A stretch of 64,000 bases of DNA from Streptomyces sp. HUAS MG91 (lineage in GTDB: Bacteria > Actinomycetota > Actinomycetes > Streptomycetales > Streptomycetaceae). The DNA lies in the NCBI RefSeq assembly GCF_040529335.1, contig NZ_CP159534.1:6138001-6202000 (forward strand), written 5' to 3'. How positions within the stretch are numbered: the first letter of the stretch is position 1; each line of letters begins with the position of its first letter. The notes beneath the pieces are model-generated. The model did no database searches and was not told the DNA's origin. It saw only the letters and a list, made by a program, of their open reading frames with translations. A program made the position numbers and the translations under genes. Positions 11,977 to 20,780 of this stretch are shown piece after piece.

Positions 11977-12855
11977 ATGGTCAGGACGGTGCCCGAACGG
12001 GACGCCGCCTGTGCGATCGCGCAGGCCGCGTCCGTGGTCGGCGACTGGTGGAGCCTGCTCCTGATCCGCGAGACGGCGCGCGGCCACCACCGCTTCGACG
12101 CGCTCCAGGAAGAGCTGGGCATCTCCCGCAAGGTCCTCACCGAACGCCTTGCGCAACTGGTGGACGCCGAGATCCTGGAGAAGGTCCCGTACCAGACCGG
12201 CCCCGTCCGCCACGAGTACCGGCTCACCCCGAGCGGCCGGGGGCTGCTGCCCGTCCTGCTGTCCATGCAGGACTGGGCGGACCGCTGGGTCTTCGGCGAC
12301 GGCTCGCTCAGCGGCACCGCCGACGAGGAGAGCGAGCAGGCACGGCGGATGGCGGACCTCACCGGTGAGCGGCTGCCACGCCTCGAACTGCCCGGACACC
12401 GCGACGGCGCCCCCCTCGACCCGGTCTCCGGGGCGGCGGCCACCGTCCTGTTCTGCTACCCGGCGACCGGCCGCCCGAGCCCGCTGCCGGAGGGCTGGGG
12501 CGACATCCCCGGCACCGTCGGCTGCACGCTGGAGAATCGGCTGTTCCGGGACGCGTACGACGACTTCCGGGCGGCGGGCGCCGAGGTGCGCGGCGTGAGC
12601 ACCCAGCGCCCGGACGAACAGCGCGTGTTCGCCGTCGAGGAGGGCATCCCCTTCGACCTGCTCTCCGACGTCGACCTGCGCCTCGCCGCCGCGCTGCGAC
12701 TGCCCGTGTTCCGCGCCGGTCAGGCGCTGCGCCTCAAGCGGGCCGTCCTCGTCGTGGACCGGGACCGGACGGTCCGGCACGTGCGCTTCCCGGTGACCGA
12801 CATCCCGGAAGCCGTGCGCGAGGCACTGGGCGTGGTGCGCGCACTGGCCGCGTGA
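11977..12855 (+). CDS. HxlR-type winged-helix regulator fused to a peroxiredoxin-like domain
   Basis: Residues 1-105 match HxlR regulators: CAIAQAASVVGDWWSLLLIRE, FDALQEELGISRKVLTERL, and a wing ending in EYRLTPSGRGLLPVL. A typical HxlR protein stops near 110-150 aa, but this one continues to 292. The extra part reads like a PrxQ/BCP peroxiredoxin: a strand (VLFCYP), then PGTVGCTLENRLFRD, where Cys183 aligns with the peroxidatic cysteine, then AEVRGVST, a segment ending in FDLLSDVDLRLAAAL, and LKRAVLVVDRD. This suggests a regulator that senses peroxide or another oxidant directly. Cys12 and Cys164 are other candidate redox residues. It is divergent from the MFS gene. Domain assignment is by pattern only. 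Confidence 0.85.
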   Translation: MVRTVPERDAACAIAQAASVVGDWWSLLLIRETARGHHRFDALQEELGISRKVLTERLAQLVDAEILEKVPYQTGPVRHEYRLTPSGRGLLPVLLSMQDWADRWVFGDGSLSGTADEESEQARRMADLTGERLPRLELPGHRDGAPLDPVSGAAATVLFCYPATGRPSPLPEGWGDIPGTVGCTLENRLFRDAYDDFRAAGAEVRGVSTQRPDEQRVFAVEEGIPFDLLSDVDLRLAAALRLPVFRAGQALRLKRAVLVVDRDRTVRHVRFPVTDIPEAVREALGVVRALAA

Positions 12856-12998
12856 CCTGCACCGGGTGGGCCGGGGAGAGGCGCGGACCCTCGGCATGGC
12901 ACTCTTAGACCTGCGTGTTCGGTAATGAGTTATGGGTTACGTCGATACGCAGACAGAGAGATGAACCGTCGTACACAGGTTTGCGAGGAGCAATCACC

Positions 12999-13949
12999 GT
13001 GCAGCGCTGGCGTGGCTTGGAGGACATCCCCCAGGACTGGGGGCGCAGCGTCGTCACCATCGGCTCCTACGACGGCGTGCACCGCGGACACCAGCTGATC
13101 ATCGGCCGCGCCGTGGAGCGCGCCCGTGAGCTGGGCGTCCCCGCGGTCGTCGTCACCTTCGACCCGCACCCCAGCGAGGTCGTGCGGCCCGGCTCGCACC
13201 CGCCGCTGCTCGCGCCGCACCACCGGCGCGCCGAGCTGATGGCCGCGCTCGGCGTCGACGCGGTGCTGATCCTGCCGTTCACCACCGAGTTCTCGAAGCT
13301 GTCGCCGGCCGACTTCGTGGCGAAGGTGCTCGTCGACAAGCTGCACGCGCGGCTGGTCGTCGAGGGCCCCAACTTCCGGTTCGGGCACAAGGCCGCGGGC
13401 AATGTGGAGTTCCTCGCCGAGCAGGGCGCCACGTACGACTTCGAGGTCGAGGTCATCGACCTGAAGGTCAGCGGGAACGCGGGCGGCGGCGCCCCCTTCT
13501 CCTCCACGCTCACCCGCACCCTCGTCGCCGAGGGCGACGTGGAGGGCGCCGCCGAGATCCTCGGGCGGCCGCACCGTGTCGAGGGCGTCGTCGTGCGTGG
13601 CGCGCAGCGCGGCCGCGAGCTGGGCTTCCCGACCGCCAACGTCGAGACGCTGCCGCACACCGCGATCCCCGCCGACGGCGTCTACGCGGGCTGGCTGCAC
13701 GTGAACGGCGAGGCGATGCCCGCCGCGATCTCCGTCGGCACCAACCCCCAGTTCGACGGCACCGAGCGGACCGTCGAGGCCTACGCCATCGACCGGGTCG
13801 GGCTCGACCTGTACGGGCTGCACGTCGCCGTGGACTTCCTCGCCTTCGTGCGCGGCATGTCGAAGTTCGACTCGCTGGAGCAGCTGGTCGAGGCCATCGC
13901 GAACGACGTGAAGCGGTCCCGGGAACTCATCGAGGCGTGCGAGGCGTGA
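12999..13949 (+). CDS. ribF: Bifunctional riboflavin kinase/FAD synthetase
   Basis: RibF converts riboflavin to FMN and then FAD. The N-terminal adenylyltransferase domain has the HxGH-like motif (SYDGVHRGHQ) and PHPSEV. The C-terminal kinase domain has RGRELGFPTANV and the SVGTNPQFDGTERTVEAY stretch. I chose the GTG at 12999 because a GAGGAG site lies at the right distance and the protein then begins MQRWRGLEDIP as in other actinobacterial RibF proteins; an in-frame ATG at 12915 would add 28 residues not expected in the family. The length is 316 aa. Placement downstream of the truB operon is conserved in the genus. Confidence 0.95.
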   Translation: MQRWRGLEDIPQDWGRSVVTIGSYDGVHRGHQLIIGRAVERARELGVPAVVVTFDPHPSEVVRPGSHPPLLAPHHRRAELMAALGVDAVLILPFTTEFSKLSPADFVAKVLVDKLHARLVVEGPNFRFGHKAAGNVEFLAEQGATYDFEVEVIDLKVSGNAGGGAPFSSTLTRTLVAEGDVEGAAEILGRPHRVEGVVVRGAQRGRELGFPTANVETLPHTAIPADGVYAGWLHVNGEAMPAAISVGTNPQFDGTERTVEAYAIDRVGLDLYGLHVAVDFLAFVRGMSKFDSLEQLVEAIANDVKRSRELIEACEA

Positions 13950-13956
13950 TCCGCGG

Positions 13957-13982
13957 CCGGGAGTGACGCAGGTCACTCCCGG
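13957..13982 (+). terminator. Terminator hairpin after ribF
   Basis: CCGGGAGTGAC (13957-13967) and GTCACTCCCGG (13972-13982) form a perfect 11-bp stem with a GCAG loop. It begins 7 nt after the ribF stop. Confidence 0.85.
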
Positions 13983-14052
13983 TCCTGTCACATCCCCGTG
14001 AGCGGCTCCGTCATAGGTGTGTCAGCACGTACGGCACACGAAGGAGCCCACC

Positions 14053-14523
14053 ATGGAACCCCGCCTCGACCTCTCCGCCAACCCGGCCCTCGGCAAGGCG
14101 CTCAAGCACATCGTCGCGGCCGCCAGGGCCGTCGAGAACGCCGGGGTGCCGGCCGCCACGCACCAGCTCATGCTGATCCGCGCCAGCCAGATCAACGGCT
14201 GCGCCGGCTGTCTCGACATGCACACCAAGGACGCCGCCGCGGCCGGTGAGACCTCGGTCCGGATCAACCTCGTCGCGGGCTGGCGCGAGGCCAAGGTCTT
14301 CACCGAGGCCGAGAAGGCCGCCCTCGCCCTGACCGAGGCGGGCACCCGGATCGCCGACGGCGCGGGCGTCTCGGACGAGGTGTGGGCCGACGCCGCCAAG
14401 CACTACGACGAGGACCAGCTCGGCGCGCTCGTCGCGACGATCGCCGTGATCAACACCTTCAACAGGATCAACGTGATGACCCAGCAGCCCGCCGGCGACT
14501 ACGAGCCCGGCATGTACGGCTGA
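14053..14523 (+). CDS. Carboxymuconolactone decarboxylase/AhpD family protein
   Basis: The 156-aa protein carries the AhpD core motif: INGCAGCLDMHTKDA, with Cys50-Ala-Gly-Cys53 and the downstream His of the proton-relay type. Such small all-helical proteins act as peroxidases or disulfide reductants, and are often annotated as alkylhydroperoxidase-like. The start is ATG 14053 after AAGGAG, which is clearly better than in-frame upstream codons. It stands alone between terminators and is convergent with the ABC transporter operon. The exact substrate is unknown. Confidence 0.92.
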   Translation: MEPRLDLSANPALGKALKHIVAAARAVENAGVPAATHQLMLIRASQINGCAGCLDMHTKDAAAAGETSVRINLVAGWREAKVFTEAEKAALALTEAGTRIADGAGVSDEVWADAAKHYDEDQLGALVATIAVINTFNRINVMTQQPAGDYEPGMYG

Positions 14524-14535
14524 GACATCCGCCGA

Positions 14536-14563
14536 CGGGCCCGGCCCCACCGGACCGGGCCCG
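14536..14563. terminator. Bidirectional terminator between convergent genes
   Basis: CGGGCCCGG (14536-14544) and CCGGGCCCG (14555-14563) pair perfectly over 9 bp with a 10-nt loop. It lies between the stop of the AhpD-like gene and the stop of the ABC ATPase gene, so it can serve both. Confidence 0.8.
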
Positions 14564-14571
14564 ACCCGGCG

Positions 14572-15558
14572 TCACTCCGCCGCGACCCTGGCCGCCGCCC
14601 AGTGACACGCCACCTGCGACGCGCCGCCGCCGGACAGCACCGGCAGGTCCTCGGTGCGGCACTTGTCCGCGACCCCGGCGCGCTCCGCCTCGCCGCCCGC
14701 CAGGATCTGGCAGCGCGCGTGGAAGCGGCAGCCACCCGGGATCCGGGACGGGTCCGGCGCCTCGCCCGTCAGCACCACCGGCTCGCCCGGCGCCTCCGGC
14801 AGCACCGACAACAGCGCCTGGGTGTACGGGTGCTGAGGCGACGTCAGTACGTCCTCGACGCGGCCCGTCTCGACGATCCGGCCGAGATACATCACCGCGA
14901 CCCGGTCCGCGATGTTCCAGGCCAGACCCAGGTCGTGCGTGACGACCAGCGCCGAGAGGCCCAGCTCCTCGCGGAGTTTGAGGATCAGCGCCAGGATCTC
15001 GCCGCGCACCGACGCGTCCAGGGACGCCACCGGCTCGTCCGCGACGATCAGTTCGGGCTCCAGGACCAGCGCGCCCGCGATCACCACCCGCTGGCGCTGA
15101 CCACCCGACAGCTCGTGCGGATAGCGGAGGAAGAACCGCTCCGGCGGGCGCAGCCCCGCCCGCGACAGCGCGTCCGCCACCGCCGCGCGCTCGTCGCCCG
15201 CGTACCCGTGGATCCGCAGGCCCTCCGCCACGGCCTCGTACACCGTGTGCCGCGGGTTGAGCGAGCCGCTGGGGTCCTGGAGGACCAGCTGGACGCGCTT
15301 GCGGTACGCCTTCAGCGCGCGCGAGGCGTAGTCCAGCGGTTCGCCCGCGAACGTGACCCGGCCCGACGTCGGCCTCTCCAGGCCGAGGAGCGTGCGCGCC
15401 AGGCTCGTCTTGCCGCAGCCCGACTCGCCGACGAGGGCGACGATCTCGCCCGGCGCGATGTCCAGGTCGACACCGTCCACCGCCCGCGCCGCGGGGGCGC
15501 CGCGCCGGCCGGGGAACGTCACCTGGAGCCGGTCGGCACTCAACAGAGACTCGGTCAT
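14572..15558 (-). CDS. Peptide ABC transporter ATP-binding protein (OppF/DppF type)
   Basis: The 328-aa protein is the last gene of a five-gene importer operon. It has Walker [10 protein letters not shown] (about residues 41-49), the ABC signature LSGGQRQRV, Walker B ELIVADEP, and the His switch in VVTHDLG. The C-terminal extension with spaced cysteines (GGCRFHARCQ...DKCR...ACHW) is the oligopeptide-binding-protein/ABC-C-terminal domain typical of OppD and OppF. The ATG at 15558 overlaps the stop of the upstream ATPase gene by 4 nt, which indicates translational coupling. It should pair with that ATPase as a heterodimer on the cytoplasmic face. Confidence 0.95.
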   Translation of the reverse strand: MTESLLSADRLQVTFPGRRGAPAARAVDGVDLDIAPGEIVALVGESGCGKTSLARTLLGLERPTSGRVTFAGEPLDYASRALKAYRKRVQLVLQDPSGSLNPRHTVYEAVAEGLRIHGYAGDERAAVADALSRAGLRPPERFFLRYPHELSGGQRQRVVIAGALVLEPELIVADEPVASLDASVRGEILALILKLREELGLSALVVTHDLGLAWNIADRVAVMYLGRIVETGRVEDVLTSPQHPYTQALLSVLPEAPGEPVVLTGEAPDPSRIPGGCRFHARCQILAGGEAERAGVADKCRTEDLPVLSGGGASQVACHWAAARVAAE

Positions 15559-16550
15559 GCGGTCTTGCTCCCTGCTTCGACACCCTGTGCGGGCGAGTCG
15601 CCCGACTCCACGTGCACGCATGCCGCGCGCCGCCCTGGACCCGCCTCCCGCAGCACCTGGTCCTCGCTCGCGCACACGTCGAGCGCGACCGGGCAGCGCG
15701 GATGGAACGTGCAGCCGGACGGCAGCGCCGCCGGGTCCGGCGGGTCGCCCGGCAGGCCGCGCGGCGCGAACCGCGACGCCGGGTCGCCGATCGTCGGGAA
15801 CGCCGCCGACAGCGCCCGGCCGTAGGGGTGCACCGCGTTCTCGTAGACCTCGCCCGCCGGGCCCTCCTCGACGACGCGGCCCGCGTACATCACGGCGAGC
15901 CGGTCGCAGGTGTCGGAGAGGACCGCCAGGTCGTGGCTGATCATGATGAGGCCGAGGTCCTGCTCCGCCACCAACTGCTCGATCAGGCGCAGGATCTGGG
16001 CCTGGATCATCACGTCGAGCGCGGTCGTCGGCTCGTCGGCGATGATCAGTTCCGGGTCGCAGGCGAGCGCCATCGCGATCATCACGCGCTGGCGCTGGCC
16101 GCCGGACAGCTCGTGCGGATAGGCCGCCGCGCGCGCCGCGGGCAGCCCCACGTGCTCCAGGAGTTCGGCGACCTTCTTCTTCGCCTCGTCCGGCGTGGTC
16201 TTCCGGTGCAGCAGGATGGGCTCGGCGATCTGGTCGCCGATGCGGTGCACGGCGTTCAGCGAGTGCATCGCGCCCTGGAACACGATCGACGCCCCGGCCC
16301 AGCGGACGGCGCGCAGCCGGCCCCACTTCATGGCGAGGACGTCCTCGCCGTTCAGCAGGATCTCGCCGGTGACCTTCGCGCTCGCGGGCAGCAGCCGCAG
16401 CAGGGCCAGCGCCAGCGTCGATTTGCCGCAGCCCGACTCGCCCGCGATGCCGAGCTTCTGCCCGGCCTCCAGGGAGAGGTCCACCCCGCGCACGGCCCGG
16501 CCCCCGCCCGCGTACGTCACGTGGAGGTCGCGTACCTCGAGCAGCGTCAT
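15555..16550 (-). CDS. Peptide ABC transporter ATP-binding protein (OppD/DppD type)
   Basis: The 331-aa ATPase has Walker [10 protein letters not shown], the signature LSGGQRQRV, Walker B ELIIADEP followed by TTALDV, and the His switch in MISHDLA. It also ends in the Cys-containing OppD-type C-terminus (GCTFHPRCP...VCASE). It overlaps the permease gene upstream and the second ATPase gene downstream by 4 nt each. Together they power uptake of a peptide or other nickel/dipeptide-family substrate. Confidence 0.95.
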   Translation of the reverse strand: MTLLEVRDLHVTYAGGGRAVRGVDLSLEAGQKLGIAGESGCGKSTLALALLRLLPASAKVTGEILLNGEDVLAMKWGRLRAVRWAGASIVFQGAMHSLNAVHRIGDQIAEPILLHRKTTPDEAKKKVAELLEHVGLPAARAAAYPHELSGGQRQRVMIAMALACDPELIIADEPTTALDVMIQAQILRLIEQLVAEQDLGLIMISHDLAVLSDTCDRLAVMYAGRVVEEGPAGEVYENAVHPYGRALSAAFPTIGDPASRFAPRGLPGDPPDPAALPSGCTFHPRCPVALDVCASEDQVLREAGPGRRAACVHVESGDSPAQGVEAGSKTA

Positions 16551-17470
16551 GAGCGCACCCCCAGCTTCGGGTTGAGGACGGATTCGACCGCGCGGCCGCA
16601 CAGCGTGAAGGAGAGCGCCACGACGGCGATCGCGATACCGGGCGGCGCCAGGTACCACCAGTCGCCCGCGCTGACCGCGCCCGCCTCGCGGGCGTCCTGG
16701 AGCATGCCGCCCCAGGAGGTGATCGTCGGGTCGGACAGGCCGAGGAAGGCGAGCGTCGCCTCGGTCAGGATCGCCGAGGAGATGATCATCGTGGTCTGGG
16801 CGAGGACCAGCGGCATCACGTTCGGCAGCACGTGCCGCAGCATGATGTGCCCGTGGCCGCCGCCCAGCGCCCGCGCCCGCTCGATGTACGGGCGCGACTC
16901 GACCGCGAGGGTCTGGGCGCGCACGAGCCGGGCCGTGGTCGGCCACGTCGTCACCCCGATCGCGATGATGACGGTCCACATCGAGCGGTCCATCACCGTC
17001 GCCAGCGCGATCGCGAGGACCAGCGTCGGCATCACCAGGAACCAGTCGGTGACCCGCATCAGGACCGTGGAGTACCAGCCGTGGAAGTGCCCGGCGACGA
17101 TCCCGACGACCGTGCCGATCGCCACGCACAGGAACGCGGCGAGCAGCCCCACGGTGAGCGACACGCGCGCCCCGTACACGAGCAGCGCGAGCACGCTGCG
17201 CCCGAACTGGTCCGTACCGAGCGGGATTTCACCGCTCGGCCCGGCCAGCGGGGCGCCGTCGGCGTCGGTCACGGACTGCGAGTCTGCGCCGACCAGGACC
17301 GGCGCGAAGATCGCGATGAGCGCGATCAGGATCAGCAGGCCCAAGCCCCACAGACCGCTCTTGTGGGAGCGGTACGAGGTCCAGAAGCGGGCCAGCGACT
17401 GGCGCTTGCGGGCGCGGGCGAGCGCCCGCGGATTGCCCGCCTTGTCGGCGGGAGCGGTCTCGGTCGTCAT
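16547..17470 (-). CDS. Peptide ABC transporter permease (OppC/DppC type)
   Basis: The 307-aa membrane protein begins with a 40-residue cytoplasmic stretch, then the OppC_N hydrophobic segment (GLWGLGLLILIALIAIFAPVLV), the family loop PLGTDQFGRSVLALLVYGARVSL, and the permease core. The EAA-like loop ERARALGGGHGHIMLRHVLPN contacts the ATPases. Six or so membrane spans are expected. Four-base overlaps on both sides place it in the operon. Confidence 0.95.
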   Translation of the reverse strand: MTTETAPADKAGNPRALARARKRQSLARFWTSYRSHKSGLWGLGLLILIALIAIFAPVLVGADSQSVTDADGAPLAGPSGEIPLGTDQFGRSVLALLVYGARVSLTVGLLAAFLCVAIGTVVGIVAGHFHGWYSTVLMRVTDWFLVMPTLVLAIALATVMDRSMWTVIIAIGVTTWPTTARLVRAQTLAVESRPYIERARALGGGHGHIMLRHVLPNVMPLVLAQTTMIISSAILTEATLAFLGLSDPTITSWGGMLQDAREAGAVSAGDWWYLAPPGIAIAVVALSFTLCGRAVESVLNPKLGVRS

Positions 17471-18555
17471 CGGCCCACCCTCGGGTCGAGCAGCGGATAG
17501 AGGATGTCGGCGAGGGTGTTCGCCAGGATCACGGCGGTCGCGAAGACGAAGAACAGGCCCTGCACGAGCGGCAGATCGGGCACGGACAGCGCCGAGTAGA
17601 AGAGCCCGCCGAGACCCGGCCAGGAGAACACCGTCTCGACGAGGATCTGCCCGGCGACGACGTGCCCGAGGTTCACGAACATCAGCGTGAACGTCGGCAG
17701 CATCGCGTTCGGCACCGCGTGCTTGCGGCGCACCACGTCGTCCCGGAGCCCCTTGGCGCGCGCGGTCGTCAGGTAGTCGCTGCCCATCTCGTCGAGCAGC
17801 GAGGAGCGCATGACGAGCAGCGTCTGCGCGTAGCCGACTGCGACCAGCGTGATCACCGGCAGGACGAGGTGGTGGGCGACGTCGATGACGTACGCGAAGC
17901 CGGTCTCGCCGCCCGATTCGAGGCCGCCGGTCGGGAACATGCCGGGGATCGGGCCGATGCCGACGGCGAAGACGATGATGAGGAGCAGGCCCAGCCAGAA
18001 CGCCGGGACCGAGTACAGGGTCAGCGCGAACGCGGTGTTGAAGCGGTCGCTGCGCGATCCGTTGCGCCACGCCGTGCGCGTGCCCAGCCAGATGCCGAGC
18101 GCCGAGTACAGCACGTACGCCGTGCCGGTCAGCAGCAGTGTCGCGGGCAGCGCGTCCATGATCTTGTCGATGACGGGCGTGTGGTACTGGAACGAGATCC
18201 CGAAGTCGCCGGTCAGCGCGTCCCCGACGTAGCTCGTGAACTGCTTCCACATCGGCTGATCGAGGCCGTACTGGTGGCGCAGGTTGGCCAGTTGCTCCGT
18301 GGAGACCTTGCGGCCGCCGGTCATCTGCTTGACCGGGTCGGACGGAATGAGGCGGAAGAGGAAGAAGCTGGTGACGAGGACGGCGAAGAGGGAGACCACG
18401 GCCCCCGCGATCTTCGCCGCGGCGTACTTCAGGTATTCCGTGGTGGTGCGGGCCCGGGGGCCGCGGGCGGCCGACAGCGTCCCGGCCGGGGTGGCCGGGT
18501 CGCCGTCGGGACCGTCCGCGGGCTGCACGAGCGCCGGAGTGCTGTCAGCTGTCAT
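17467..18555 (-). CDS. Peptide ABC transporter permease (OppB/DppB type)
   Basis: The 362-aa protein carries an unusually long cytoplasmic N-terminus (about 45 residues) before the first span (AGAVVSLFAVLVTSFFLFRLIPSDPVKQMTG). The ATP-coupling loop reads TTARAKGLRDDVVRRKHAVPN, followed by the conserved helix GQILVETVFSWPGLGGLFYSAL. It is the first membrane gene after the binding protein. The start ATG at 18555 lies 73 nt after the binding-protein stop. Confidence 0.95.
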   Translation of the reverse strand: MTADSTPALVQPADGPDGDPATPAGTLSAARGPRARTTTEYLKYAAAKIAGAVVSLFAVLVTSFFLFRLIPSDPVKQMTGGRKVSTEQLANLRHQYGLDQPMWKQFTSYVGDALTGDFGISFQYHTPVIDKIMDALPATLLLTGTAYVLYSALGIWLGTRTAWRNGSRSDRFNTAFALTLYSVPAFWLGLLLIIVFAVGIGPIPGMFPTGGLESGGETGFAYVIDVAHHLVLPVITLVAVGYAQTLLVMRSSLLDEMGSDYLTTARAKGLRDDVVRRKHAVPNAMLPTFTLMFVNLGHVVAGQILVETVFSWPGLGGLFYSALSVPDLPLVQGLFFVFATAVILANTLADILYPLLDPRVGR

Positions 18556-18628
18556 GGTTCACGTGTTCTCTGCTGGTCATGCGAACTCTCGTTGCTCGTG
18601 CGGGTGTTGAGGGCCGAGCGAATGCGGG

Positions 18629-20515
18629 TTACTCGCGCTCGTCGGCCGTCGAACGGCGGCGCCTGGTGAAGAGGAGGCCGCCACCGATGACCACCAGGGC
18701 GGCGACCACGATGCCGATCACCACTCCGGTCGTGCTGGACGAGTCCGAACTCCCGCTGTCGGAGGACGACACCGGCTCGGCCGACCACCAGCTCCAGTAA
18801 CCGTCCTGGCCGTAGATGTTGCCCGCGGCCGTCGGCATGGTCTCGATGGACTTGATCTGGTCGGTGCGGTAGGCCTCCACGGCGTTCGGATACGCCATGA
18901 CATTCATGTACCCCGAGTCGTACAGCCACGACTCCATCTGCTTGACGTACTCCGCGCGCTTGGCCGGGTCGTACTCGGCGAGCTGCTTGCCGTACAGGTC
19001 GTCGAACTTCTTGTCGCAGATGAAGTTGTCCGTCGCCGCGCTCTCCTTCGCCTTCGCGGGCAGCGCCGCGCAGGTGTGGATGCCGAGCACGAAGTCCGGG
19101 TCGGGGTTGACCGACCAGCCGTCGAAGGCGAGGTCGTACTCACCCGCGTACCAGGGGACCGAGACGTCGTCGAGGCAGTCGACCTTCAGGCCGACGCCGA
19201 GCTTGCCCCACCACTCCTTGAGGTACTTGCCGACCGCCTTGTCGTTCGGGTCGGTGGCGTGGCACAGGATGCGCAGGTCGAGCGCCTTGCCGTCCTTGCC
19301 GACGCGCTTGCCGTCCTTCAGCTTGTAGCCGGCCTCGTCGAGCAGCTTGCCCGCCGCGCCGGGGTCGTAGGACAGCTTCTGGCTGTCCGACGGCGACCAG
19401 AAGTAGTCCTTGAAGCGCGGCGGGATGTACCCCTCGCCCTGCACGGCGTGGCCCTGGAAGACCTTGTCGACGATGGTCTTGGTGTCGACCGAGCGGAACA
19501 GCGCCTGGCGGACCTTCTGGTCGAGCAGCGCCTTGTTGCCGTCGCCGAACTTCTTGCCGTCCTTGGTGCGCGCGCCGGGGTTGGTGGCGATCGCGTAGAA
19601 GCGGCGGCCGGGACCCTCGTTGACCTTGATGTTCTTCTCGCCCTTGAGCGAGGCCGCCTGGGCGGGGGTCAGGGCGGGGGAGCCGGCGACGAAGGAGACC
19701 TCGCCCTTGCGCAGGGCGGCGACCGCGGCGTCCTGGTCCTTGTACGTCTTGAAGACGATCTCGTCGAACTGCGGATTCTTCGACTTGCGCCAGAAGTCGG
19801 GGTTCCGCTTCAGCTTCACGTACTGGTCGGTCTTGTAGTCCGTGAGGATGAACGGCCCGTTGCCCACGATCGGGAACTTCTGGTCGTTGTTGAACTTCGA
19901 GTAGTCCTTGACGTCCTTCCACACGTGCTCGGGCACGATCGGGACGTCGAGCGAGGTCATCGTCGCCTGTGGCTTCTTCAGCTTGATGACCAGCTGGGTG
20001 TCGCTGGGGGCGGTGACCTTCTCGAAGTTGCCGACGAACGAACCGTTGGCGGTGGCCGCCGCGTCGTCCGTCATCATCTTGTTGAACGTGAAGGCCGCGT
20101 CGTGCGCGGTGGCCTTCTCACCGTCCGACCATTTGGAGTCGGAGCGGATTGTGTACGTCCAGGTCAGCTTGTCGGACGACGGCTCCCACTTGGTCGCGAA
20201 GCCCGGGACTACGTGGTTGTCCTTCGGGTCGTAGTTGGTGGGGTAGTCGTACATCAGTCGCAGGATGCTGGTACTGACCAGGCGCGTCGCCAGGAACGGG
20301 CTCAGCGAGTCGACGCTCTGCGCGAGGGCGACGGTGAGGACCTTCTTGCCGCCGTCGTCGGCCGCCTTCGCCTCGTGCGGCGCCGGGTTGAGCGGCGTGG
20401 CGAGGGCCGCGGTGAGACTGAAGGCCGCGGCACCGGCCGCGAGGAGAACCCGCACGCCGCTGCGGTTCGTTCTGTGGTGCTGATCGTGCGTATCTCGCTG
20501 AGCTTTCGTGGCCAT
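18629..20515 (-). CDS. Peptide-binding protein of the ABC importer, C-terminally membrane-anchored
   Basis: The 628-aa protein belongs to the SBP_bac_5 family, with core segments such as LTVALAQSVDSLSPFLATR, WEPSSDKLTWTYTIRSDSKWSDGEKATAHD and FALDGWSVNPDPDFVLG-like stretches. The N-terminus has a Tat/Sec-like signal (basic region, then AAGAAAFSLTAALA) but no lipobox Cys, so it is not a lipoprotein. A Ser/Asp linker, a C-terminal hydrophobic span (TTGVVIGIVVAALVVIGGG) and a basic tail (RRRR) instead anchor it in the membrane, which is unusual for this family. It opens the operon. I chose the ATG at 20515, which follows a GAGG site. The promoter and a palindrome are at 20566-20595. Confidence 0.93.
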   Translation of the reverse strand: MATKAQRDTHDQHHRTNRSGVRVLLAAGAAAFSLTAALATPLNPAPHEAKAADDGGKKVLTVALAQSVDSLSPFLATRLVSTSILRLMYDYPTNYDPKDNHVVPGFATKWEPSSDKLTWTYTIRSDSKWSDGEKATAHDAAFTFNKMMTDDAAATANGSFVGNFEKVTAPSDTQLVIKLKKPQATMTSLDVPIVPEHVWKDVKDYSKFNNDQKFPIVGNGPFILTDYKTDQYVKLKRNPDFWRKSKNPQFDEIVFKTYKDQDAAVAALRKGEVSFVAGSPALTPAQAASLKGEKNIKVNEGPGRRFYAIATNPGARTKDGKKFGDGNKALLDQKVRQALFRSVDTKTIVDKVFQGHAVQGEGYIPPRFKDYFWSPSDSQKLSYDPGAAGKLLDEAGYKLKDGKRVGKDGKALDLRILCHATDPNDKAVGKYLKEWWGKLGVGLKVDCLDDVSVPWYAGEYDLAFDGWSVNPDPDFVLGIHTCAALPAKAKESAATDNFICDKKFDDLYGKQLAEYDPAKRAEYVKQMESWLYDSGYMNVMAYPNAVEAYRTDQIKSIETMPTAAGNIYGQDGYWSWWSAEPVSSSDSGSSDSSSTTGVVIGIVVAALVVIGGGLLFTRRRRSTADERE

Positions 20516-20565
20516 GGGGCGGACACCTCGCGTCGTGACTCTCACAGCAGGCTGAATGAAGTGAG

Positions 20566-20595
20566 TGTCTATCAGCGGCTCTTGACGTGCGTCAA
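20566..20595 (-). promoter_or_regulatory. Promoter of the peptide-importer operon with a palindrome on the -35 box
   Basis: Read on the minus strand, TTGACG (20590-20595) and TAGACA (20566-20571) are good -35 and -10 boxes separated by 18 nt, giving a leader of about 45 nt. The -35 box is one arm of the palindrome TTGACGTGCGTCAA (20582-20595), so a repressor bound there would block the polymerase. Confidence 0.6.
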
Positions 20596-20723
20596 CGGCA
20601 GGTGAACCCCATGTGGCCTGCGGAAATAACGAGTTGACCTGCATTTCACGCACATTGGTCAAGACCTCTGATGCTTTGCAGGCCAGCGCGTGGCGACGTA
20701 GCGGACGTATCCGCGTGATGTAC

Positions 20724-20761
20724 GTGAAAGGCCCGCACCGGCAACGGCGCGGGCCTTTCAC
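20724..20761 (-). terminator. Terminator after the first EspI-like gene
   Basis: GTGAAAGGCCCGC (20724-20736) and GCGGGCCTTTCAC (20749-20761) pair perfectly over 13 bp with a 12-nt loop. It lies just after the EspI-like gene and separates it from the peptide-importer promoter. Confidence 0.9.
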
Positions 20762-20780
20762 CGAGTTGGCGAAATCGTTG

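Noticed and set aside
18629..20761. A longer reading frame of the peptide-binding protein that begins 246 nt upstream.
   Set aside because: The extra N-terminus would be non-conserved and lie over the promoter and the palindrome; the ATG at 20515 gives a proper signal peptide.
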